Made by a program: the position numbers and the translations under genes
Source of the DNA: a virus
IMG/VR virus record: IMGVR_UViG_3300007541_000219
Coordinates: 1 to 23,727 of that record
Reading direction: 5' to 3' (one strand)
Length of the DNA stretch: 23,727 nucleotides
Notes under the pieces: model-generated
Seen by the model: only the letters and a program-made list of their open reading frames with translations
Databases searched by the model: none
What the model was told of the DNA's origin: nothing
In this document: positions 19,311 through 23,727 of the stretch, one piece after another
How positions within the stretch are numbered: the stretch's first letter is position 1
Layout: every line of letters starts with the position of its first letter

Positions 19311-20011
19311 AACTAAAACTGCTAGGCGTTGGCAACAATGCAAAAACTGTCAAAGGTGACGGATCAGAATATTTAACCGCTATCCTTTACCTTGCCCCAG
19401 CCGATAGCGTTGATGGTATTAACCTATGCCCTATGGCTGTTATGGCTGGCTGTAAAGCTGGCTGTTTAAATACCGCCGGACGTGGTGCTATGAATTCGGT
19501 GCAACAAGCCAGAATGCGTAAAACCATTTATTGGCGTGATCATCCTGATTTGTTTCTGGCTGATCTTCATAACGATATCCGGCAGTTTAGAAAATACTGT
19601 CAGAAAAAGGGCATTCAGCCTGTAGTCAGGATTAATGGCACGTCAGATGTAAATTGGGAACGCCATGTAGATATGGCTGGCGAATTCTCAGACGTGCAGT
19701 TTTACGACTACACAAAGAATGTTAGCCGGATGAATAAACCACGTCCAGCTAACTATCATCTGACGCTATCCTATAGTCAGGCCAATGATCGTTATGCTCA
19801 GATGTGTTTGGATGCGGCGAAGCAAGGACATAATCTGGCTGTTGTGTTCAGGCACAAGGACAAGATACCGCCTGTGTTTCATGGTATGCCTGTCATCGAT
19901 GGTGACAAAGATGATTTGCGTTTCCTAGATCCACAAGGCGTGGTGGTTGCCCTATATGCCAAGGGCAAGGCGAAGCATGATGCTTCTGGTTTCGTAGTCG
20001 ATGTTGAGTAA
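19307..20011 (+). CDS. GP88-family protein (234 aa)
   Basis: The protein resembles the mycobacteriophage gene product 88 family (Pfam GP88): a Cys cluster C41-P-x6-C49-x3-C53 followed by LNTAGRG, then QQARMRKTIYWRDHPDLFLA, IQPVVRINGTSDVNWER (about 105-121), DVQFYDYTKN (about 131-140) and NYHLTLSYSQAN (about 151-162). The three Cys could hold a metal or Fe-S cluster, which is inference. The reaction is not known to me. It sits 18 nt after the 64-aa gene and 15 nt before an SH3-like small gene. The base composition is richer in GC than the leftward block, as in the rest of this operon. Confidence 0.75.
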   Translation: MKLKLLGVGNNAKTVKGDGSEYLTAILYLAPADSVDGINLCPMAVMAGCKAGCLNTAGRGAMNSVQQARMRKTIYWRDHPDLFLADLHNDIRQFRKYCQKKGIQPVVRINGTSDVNWERHVDMAGEFSDVQFYDYTKNVSRMNKPRPANYHLTLSYSQANDRYAQMCLDAAKQGHNLAVVFRHKDKIPPVFHGMPVIDGDKDDLRFLDPQGVVVALYAKGKAKHDASGFVVDVE

Positions 20012-20026
20012 GGAAAGGAAAAATCA

Positions 20027-20245
20027 ATGTCAGCTTTTCAAATTGGTGATCGTGTAAAATTCCGTGACGTTTCCGATGGTGACAACACACTAGCACCATT
20101 GGACGTGCGTGGTAAAATCGGAACGATCAAGGCCATAGAAGATCAAGAATTCCTGATCGGTAAACCAAGGGTTGCCGTGATCGAATTCAAAAAACTTGGC
20201 CTTGTCAAAACTTTATCAACTCAAATCAAAAGAGTAGGAAAATAA
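20027..20245 (+). CDS. Small SH3/KOW-like protein (72 aa)
   Basis: It starts MSAFQIGDRVKFRDVSDGDN with GGAAAGG upstream. The order GDRVKFRD...VRGKIGTIKAIED...VAVIEF is the alternating-strand pattern of small KOW/SH3-like barrels, which often bind RNA, DNA or proteins. The C-terminus is basic (LSTQIKRVGK). No closer family is recognised. Confidence 0.75.
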   Translation: MSAFQIGDRVKFRDVSDGDNTLAPLDVRGKIGTIKAIEDQEFLIGKPRVAVIEFKKLGLVKTLSTQIKRVGK

Positions 20246-20246
20246 A

Positions 20247-20390
20247 ATGACCAGACAAGAATTTTGGGAATGGATGGCAACCTGTCCAGCAAAAGAAAAT
20301 GCTGACGCATCAGGTTGGTTTGTTGCAAATGATGGCGGTACTGACGCTAGAATATTCTTTTACTTTGAAGAGGAAAACGATGATGTTTGA
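20247..20390 (+). CDS. Small acidic protein (47 aa)
   Basis: ATG at 20247 follows the previous stop by one base, with AGGA 8 nt upstream. It begins MTRQEFWEWMATCPAKENAD and ends IFFYFEEENDDV. The order helix, CPxxE and then strand-like FVANDGGTDARIFFYF is compact and plausible for a real fold. It overlaps the next start by 11 nt. Function unknown. Confidence 0.65.
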   Translation: MTRQEFWEWMATCPAKENADASGWFVANDGGTDARIFFYFEEENDDV

Positions 20391-20622
20391 TGCAGAAAAA
20401 GAACATCCAATGTCCGTGGCTGATTATGTTGAACGAGTCAAAGAAGCTGAAGAGATGATCGAATTCATAGCACAACAGTATCAAAACGAAGCGTATGCCA
20501 GTAGCGTTGAACGTTATGAAAAGGAACTCGATCTTATCTATACAAAAATATATGTTGTGAAGATGTTGAATTCCATGGCAAACGATGCCAGCCAAAAAGC
20601 GAAGGAGCAAAGCAATGGCTAA
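20380..20622 (+). CDS. Helical protein (80 aa)
   Basis: Start chosen at ATG 20380 (next ATG 20383) because GAGG lies just upstream; the frame is open further left but would run over the 47-aa gene. The protein is nearly all helix (SVADYVERVKEAEEMIEFIA; YEKELDLIYTKIYVVKMLNS). The last residues AKEQSNG are encoded by the ribosome site and start codon of the next gene. No family recognised. Confidence 0.65.
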   Translation: MMFDAEKEHPMSVADYVERVKEAEEMIEFIAQQYQNEAYASSVERYEKELDLIYTKIYVVKMLNSMANDASQKAKEQSNG

Positions 20623-20989
20623 ATATACCAGACCAAACACAATTGAAATCTGGCCTCAAGATAGTGAAGGACGTTTCAATATCGTTAAGATTTCTCAGAT
20701 GCCTGACAGTGGCATGGGCAGTATGAGCAGTCGTAAAAAAGGACTGGTTGAGATATCCGATGGCAATACCTGTAAAGGATATCTCAGCTTGATAGAATTG
20801 CGTGATGCGTTGAATGAAATCATTGACCATGGCGTGATGAAGCAGACCATCGAACAGTGGGAAGAGGACGAAAAGATGTATGCGGAATCGTACTATCAGG
20901 ATGCAGAACTATCAGACATATTGCATCAAGAAGAACTTGACGCTATACGTCAGGATGAAGATCAACAATCATTCGGAAAGGGATGGTAA
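20615..20989 (+). CDS. Unknown protein with acidic tail (124 aa)
   Basis: Start at 20615 is supported by AAGGAG 8 nt upstream and overlaps the previous stop by 8 nt. Residues 1-60 look folded (NTIEIWPQDSEGRFNIVKIS; KGLVEISDGNTCKGYLSLIE), residues 61-85 are helical, and the last 45 are acidic (EQWEEDEKMYAESYYQDAEL, then SDILHQEELDAIRQDED). Function unknown. Confidence 0.7.
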   Translation: MAKYTRPNTIEIWPQDSEGRFNIVKISQMPDSGMGSMSSRKKGLVEISDGNTCKGYLSLIELRDALNEIIDHGVMKQTIEQWEEDEKMYAESYYQDAELSDILHQEELDAIRQDEDQQSFGKGW

Positions 20990-20993
20990 GACC

Positions 20994-21119
20994 ATGAAGA
21001 TCAAACGCACAAAAATCAAAAAGCCGTGGAAGATTGAACGCAATCAAAAGCGGAAGGATAAATACAGTTTTGTTTGGGCAACCCATACTGCAAAGGAGCA
21101 ATCAAATGGGAAAAGATAA
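20994..21119 (+). CDS. Small basic peptide (41 aa)
   Basis: ATG at 20994 lies 4 nt after the previous stop; the ribosome site is weak (GGGATGG). The product is Lys/Arg-rich (MKIKRTKIKKPWKIERNQKR, then KDKYSFVWATHTAKEQSNG). Its end overlaps the next start by 14 nt and again encodes AKEQSNG, because the next ribosome site is inside it. It could be a leader that couples translation rather than a functional protein. Confidence 0.5.
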   Translation: MKIKRTKIKKPWKIERNQKRKDKYSFVWATHTAKEQSNGKR

Positions 21120-21564
21120 ACATCGTATGGTCACTGAATTCATAGAGGAAGAAATCTATCCTCATGCCAAACGACTAATACAAGATATGTTTGGCAGTAA
21201 CTTTATTCCAGAGGATGGATTTTGGATTGACAGATACTGCGAACTATCCAACTGGCTGGAAGATCCAGACAGTCAGGATCAGACTGGCGAAACAATCCAA
21301 CTTGATCTGACTGTGTTGACAAGGCACGGAACCAAATACAGTGAAAAGGATGTGTATGATTTCGTGAATGCAATCATCGATGATTTCTTCCGGCACTATC
21401 GGTGCGGATGTTCTTATGACTGTTGCGGTCACAAGTTTACCGCCAACGTGGACATCCGTCACAAGGTCATCAAGAACTGGTCTAGTCCATTAACCAGTGC
21501 CGATGGCATTGGGGCAGATGCCTACGATTTTCATATCAGAATTCACAACGGATATAATTACTAG
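21106..21564 (+). CDS. Unknown protein with a Cys cluster (152 aa)
   Basis: Start at 21106 (MGKDKHRMVTEFIEEEIYPH) has AAAGGAG upstream; longer starts overlap the previous gene. Residues about 98-110 read HYRCGCSYDCCGHKF, that is C-x-C-x3-C-C-x-H, which may bind zinc. The preceding part is helical (KDVYDFVNAIIDDFFRHY) and the end is beta-rich (YDFHIRIHNGYNY). No family recognised. Confidence 0.75.
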   Translation: MGKDKHRMVTEFIEEEIYPHAKRLIQDMFGSNFIPEDGFWIDRYCELSNWLEDPDSQDQTGETIQLDLTVLTRHGTKYSEKDVYDFVNAIIDDFFRHYRCGCSYDCCGHKFTANVDIRHKVIKNWSSPLTSADGIGADAYDFHIRIHNGYNY

Positions 21565-21571
21565 GAGAAAA

Positions 21572-21748
21572 ATGATGTCCATAATACCAAACTTTCTAGC
21601 ATATCTTTATGTGTCATGTACCAGCCTGATCGTTGGTACATTGGCACTGACTAGCACAAAAGAATTCGCAGGGCTTATCCTGTTTGGATGTGTTGCGTGT
21701 TTCATTGGATCAACATGGTTAATAATTGAAGAGGTGTTAAAGAGATGA
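21572..21748 (+). CDS. Small two-span membrane protein (58 aa)
   Basis: ATG at 21572 has TAGGAG 6-8 nt upstream. Two hydrophobic stretches, residues about 5-25 (IPNFLAYLYVSCTSLIVGTL) and 31-50 (FAGLILFGCVACFIGSTWLI), are joined by a short polar turn, with a basic C-terminus (EEVLKR). The size and topology fit small holins or inner-membrane modifiers, but its place in the early operon, with no endolysin nearby, argues against lysis. It overlaps the next gene by ATGA. Confidence 0.7.
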   Translation: MMSIIPNFLAYLYVSCTSLIVGTLALTSTKEFAGLILFGCVACFIGSTWLIIEEVLKR

Positions 21749-21960
21749 GAACAAAACATTATACGGATCAGGAATTCAGAGATCTGCCACGTTACGATAA
21801 TGGTGACGTGGACTACGATGTGTTATCTGAATCATTCATGTGGATGACACCGAAACAAAAAGATAAATTATCCGATGATGATTTCAGTCGGGTCATTGAC
21901 ATGGAAGAAGAAGTAAACTATTTACTGTATGAGTTTAAAGAGGAGATGGGATATGTCTAA
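21745..21960 (+). CDS. Small acidic protein (71 aa)
   Basis: It starts on an ATGA overlap with the membrane protein, inside AAAGAG. The sequence is acidic and helical: MRTKHYTDQEFRDLPRYDNG, then LSESFMWMTPKQKDKLSDDD and FSRVIDMEEEVNYLLYEFKE. No family recognised. Coupled translation suggests it may work with the membrane protein. Confidence 0.7.
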   Translation: MRTKHYTDQEFRDLPRYDNGDVDYDVLSESFMWMTPKQKDKLSDDDFSRVIDMEEEVNYLLYEFKEEMGYV

Positions 21961-22096
21961 TATTCACAATGAACAATTGCTTGAACAGCTATACGATCAG
22001 GCGTGGGAGATGTTGCATCCACAGATACACATCGAAAGCGAACTGCATGAAGCCTGTATCAGGCAAGCACAAGAATGGTTTGAGGAGATGTCATAA
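21953..22096 (+). CDS. Small helical protein (47 aa)
   Basis: ATG at 21953 overlaps the previous gene by 8 nt, with GAGGAG 8-13 nt upstream. It begins MSNIHNEQLLEQLYDQAWEM and ends EACIRQAQEWFEEMS; mostly one or two acidic helices. It ends on TAATG with the next gene. Too short for usual ORF cut-offs; the spacing and ribosome site support it. Confidence 0.65.
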   Translation: MSNIHNEQLLEQLYDQAWEMLHPQIHIESELHEACIRQAQEWFEEMS

Positions 22097-22257
22097 TGGA
22101 AGTGAAAAGATTTCAAATAGAAGAATACGATGACAACGACAACCTGATCAAGACTACCGATCACGTTGCATATGTACCATCAAGCACAACAGATCTCATA
22201 AAGTTCTTATGGGATCTGGAAGATCAAGCATCAGTATCAACAACAGAAAAGGAGTAA
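22096..22257 (+). CDS. Small acidic protein (53 aa)
   Basis: It starts on the TAATG overlap at 22096, with GAGGAG upstream inside the previous gene. It begins MEVKRFQIEEYDDNDNLIKT, then TDHVAYVPSSTTDLIKFLWD. A beta-hairpin-like start is followed by a helix. Its end encodes the ribosome site (AAAAGGAG) of the next gene. Function unknown. Confidence 0.65.
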   Translation: MEVKRFQIEEYDDNDNLIKTTDHVAYVPSSTTDLIKFLWDLEDQASVSTTEKE

Positions 22258-22262
22258 TTGAC

Positions 22263-22505
22263 ATGGCTAAATCTACAATCAAAGTGAGCATCCGTAAAAA
22301 CTATTATGGTAACAAGTATGGTTTGGGTTTCACCAAGCTGAAAACTGGCACACGTTTTGATGCACCATATGTATCCGTGTCAGTCTTTGATGGTGACACT
22401 ACAGGTTTAGGCTGGAAGTCTATTGTGAGAAGTGCTAAGTCTGGTGTAAAATTCATGTACGAGAACAATCGTACTGGTGTTACACGCATCTCACATTTCC
22501 TATAG
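22263..22505 (+). CDS. Small basic beta-rich protein (80 aa)
   Basis: Start at 22263 (MAKSTIKVSIRKNYYGNKYG) has AAAGGAG about 8 nt upstream. Most of the sequence alternates polar and hydrophobic residues as in a small barrel (VSVSVFDGDTTGLGWKSIV; VKFMYENNRTGVTRISHFL). It is basic, unlike its acidic neighbours. Possibly nucleic-acid binding; no family recognised. Confidence 0.7.
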   Translation: MAKSTIKVSIRKNYYGNKYGLGFTKLKTGTRFDAPYVSVSVFDGDTTGLGWKSIVRSAKSGVKFMYENNRTGVTRISHFL

Positions 22506-22514
22506 GATCGAACA

Positions 22515-22655
22515 TTGGATACTATCATTCGATCTGTTGCACCTATGGCACTATGGATAGTCATCGTACTATCCATAGTAATCTTTGGAAAAATAACTAC
22601 GAAGGAAGTTAAACACAATCATGCAAAACGTAATCGTATACAACGTAAAAGATGA
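22515..22655 (+). CDS. Possible small single-span membrane protein (46 aa, TTG start)
   Basis: A TTG at 22515 with AGGA about 8 nt upstream, 9 nt after the previous stop, opens a frame coding DTIIRSVAPMALWIVIVLSI, then VIFGKITTKEVKHNH and a basic tail (AKRNRIQRKR). One hydrophobic segment (about residues 9-24) then Lys/Arg/His is a typical N-out/C-in membrane peptide. An internal ATG at 22545 is an alternative start. It overlaps the next gene by 35 nt in another frame, which lowers confidence. Confidence 0.45.
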   Translation: MDTIIRSVAPMALWIVIVLSIVIFGKITTKEVKHNHAKRNRIQRKR

Positions 22656-22794
22656 ATCTGAAATCGAACCAGTCAAGCAGTGGTATTATAGACAGTATCC
22701 ACCTTTAGGATATGACACACGGCTTGACAGTGTAAGAAAACAGGATGACGGATCATTCGATCTGACATTCACACGTCTAACATCTTGTGATTGA
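22621..22794 (+). CDS. Small unknown protein (57 aa)
   Basis: ATG at 22621 has GAAGGAAG about 12 nt upstream. It begins MQNVIVYNVKDESEIEPVKQ, then WYYRQYPPLGYDTRLDSV and ends DLTFTRLTSCD, a plausible beta-alpha-beta fold. It overlaps the TTG-start membrane frame. Its stop is followed directly by the AAAGGAG of the next gene. Function unknown. Confidence 0.6.
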   Translation: MQNVIVYNVKDESEIEPVKQWYYRQYPPLGYDTRLDSVRKQDDGSFDLTFTRLTSCD

Positions 22795-22807
22795 AAGGAG
22801 AATATCA

Positions 22808-23089
22808 GTGGCTAATCCATTAGCAAAATCAAGAACGCCTGACAATGCATACGCAACATTCTATGTTGAGAATGGATCAATGTATTTCATGTGGAAAGTG
22901 TTAAAGACATACCAACTACCGCACAAGGAAGAACAAAATCCCTATGCACGTTGGATGTGTGCAGTCAAATCACCATACACTGACGACAGGTGGGAGTATG
23001 GTGACACATACATCAATGACATACTGGACACTGGTGCGGCTTTGATCGATTCCACTGATGAATGGAAAAAAGCTTATGCCAAAGACTAA
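22808..23089 (+). CDS. Unknown protein, GTG start (93 aa)
   Basis: AAAGGAG lies 8 nt before a GTG at 22808 giving MANPLAKSRTPDNAYATFYV; an upstream ATG at 22787 would overlap that ribosome site, so GTG is preferred. The protein contains YFMWKVLKTYQLPHKEEQNP, then ARWMCAVKSPYTDDRWEYGD, aromatic-rich and probably a compact alpha/beta fold. It overlaps the next gene by 14 nt. No family recognised. Confidence 0.7.
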   Translation: MANPLAKSRTPDNAYATFYVENGSMYFMWKVLKTYQLPHKEEQNPYARWMCAVKSPYTDDRWEYGDTYINDILDTGAALIDSTDEWKKAYAKD

Positions 23090-23258
23090 AAAGAAAACTT
23101 ATGAGGTGTTGGGCTATAAGGTGATGCTCAACACCTACATCATTGATGCTGATTCAAAAGAAGAAGCATTGGAAATCGCAATGGAAATGGAGCATCCTCT
23201 ATCATCTGAACTGGTAGAGGAAGCCTATCAGGATGCAGAGGAGATAGTATATGTCTAG
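23076..23258 (+). CDS. Small protein, weakly DpnD/PcfM-like (60 aa)
   Basis: ATG at 23076 (MPKTKKKTYEVLGYKVMLNT) is preferred over 23058, which would run 32 nt into the previous gene. The pattern YEV...V.LNTYIIDADSKEEALEIAMEM recalls the DpnD/PcfM-like family, in which a strand is followed by A(D/E)SxEEA(L/I) and a helix. The similarity is by eye and tentative. The C-terminus is acidic (EEAYQDAEEIVYV). It overlaps the next gene by 8 nt. Confidence 0.65.
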   Translation: MPKTKKKTYEVLGYKVMLNTYIIDADSKEEALEIAMEMEHPLSSELVEEAYQDAEEIVYV

Positions 23259-23493
23259 TCACAGTGTACCAAGACCACCAGAAGCAACGTGGGCTGATGC
23301 CAAGTTGTACAGGGCTGACCTGTATGACACACGCTGGCCTGTGTGCGGCACACGTTTGATATGGGCTGTTGTCGGATGGAAGTGGGTACGAATCTGCACA
23401 CCAATTCAGCATGACAAGTGGCGTATGAAGCGTAGTGAATGGGATAAGATATCACATCAACTATTTGAAAAGGAGAACAAAAATGACAACTGA
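23251..23493 (+). CDS. Unknown Trp-rich protein (80 aa)
   Basis: ATG at 23251 with AGGAG within the upstream gene (about 23236-23243). It is Trp- and Arg-rich: MSSHSVPRPPEATWADAKLY, then TRWPVCGTRLIWAVVGWKWV and HDKWRMKRSEWDKISHQLFE. The central strand-rich part could be a small barrel. It ends 11 nt into the next gene. No family recognised. Confidence 0.65.
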   Translation: MSSHSVPRPPEATWADAKLYRADLYDTRWPVCGTRLIWAVVGWKWVRICTPIQHDKWRMKRSEWDKISHQLFEKENKNDN

Positions 23494-23727
23494 TAGTGTT
23501 TCGAAAAGAACCATAACAGTTCGCTTTGTTTTTGAACGTGATTTTGAATTACACTGCAAAGAAGTAGATGAAAATGGTAAGGGTGAATATTATGGTGGTG
23601 GTGGTGATGACATGGTGATGTCTGGGCTTGACCCTTATGATCAACTAACACATGAATCTATATTTGATAACCCTATAAGTGGATTCAGGCCAGTCAATGG
23701 ATGGCATTGGGCTGATGCTAATCTGTA
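23483..23727 (+). CDS. Unknown protein, 3' end beyond window (81+ aa)
   Basis: ATG at 23483 has AAAGGAG about 7 nt upstream and overlaps the previous gene by 11 nt. The frame stays open to the right edge. It begins MTTDSVSKRTITVRFVFERD, continues FELHCKEVDENGKGEYYGGG, then GFRPVNGWHWADANL. The Gly/Asp-rich middle may be a loop. Too incomplete to classify. Confidence 0.65.
   Translation, partial: MTTDSVSKRTITVRFVFERDFELHCKEVDENGKGEYYGGGGDDMVMSGLDPYDQLTHESIFDNPISGFRPVNGWHWADANL

Noticed and set aside
21572-21748. Calling the 58-aa membrane protein a holin
   Set aside because: Topology fits, but position in the early-type operon and lack of an endolysin or spanin nearby do not support the name.

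Overview
The window looks like part of a tailed-phage genome (Caudoviricetes), most likely an uncultured marine phage with a podovirus-type neck. The grounds are a leftward head-tail block with a large terminase, a very long P22-like portal, a GroES-like co-chaperonin, a coiled-coil scaffold candidate, a Mu gpT-like capsid protein, two neck/tail adaptors, a tail fibre, and many small Lys-rich proteins of the kind common in marine phage metagenomes. There is no integrase, polymerase, tRNA or recognisable lysis enzyme here. The host cannot be named; a marine proteobacterium is only an inference.

Layout. (1) 1-17708, all on the minus strand, is the virion-assembly operon. Read in transcription order: a small Cys protein, TerL, portal, a 323-aa protein, a 63-aa protein, GroES-like protein, a 38-aa basic peptide, scaffold candidate, a 164-aa protein, capsid decoration candidate, major capsid protein, then an internal terminator overlapping a promoter, then a 101-aa protein, neck adaptor, two long Lys/Ala/Pro-rich proteins, a run of small basic proteins, a second adaptor (P22 gp4-like), a zinc-ribbon protein and a tail fibre that runs off the left edge. 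Genes are packed with 0-20 nt gaps or TAATG stop/start overlaps. (2) 17709-18490 is a non-coding divergent control region. It holds a rightward intrinsic terminator, four palindromes of the form TGTCA-N6-TGACA, and two homologous bulged hairpins with covarying stems. (3) 18491-23727, all on the plus strand, is a dense operon of small, mostly unrecognised, probably early genes. It begins with a very acidic protein, then a second structured non-coding stretch, a GP88-family protein, and a long series of 40-150 aa ORFs often overlapping by 4-14 nt. The last gene runs off the right edge.

Working together. The left block builds the capsid, packages DNA and makes the neck and fibre; the GroES-like protein probably adapts the host GroEL for capsid folding. 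The right block probably modifies the host early in infection. The control region between them is the least explained and most interesting part. Its repeated operator-like palindromes and covarying hairpins suggest a dedicated switch, origin or structured-RNA system not explained by any gene seen here.
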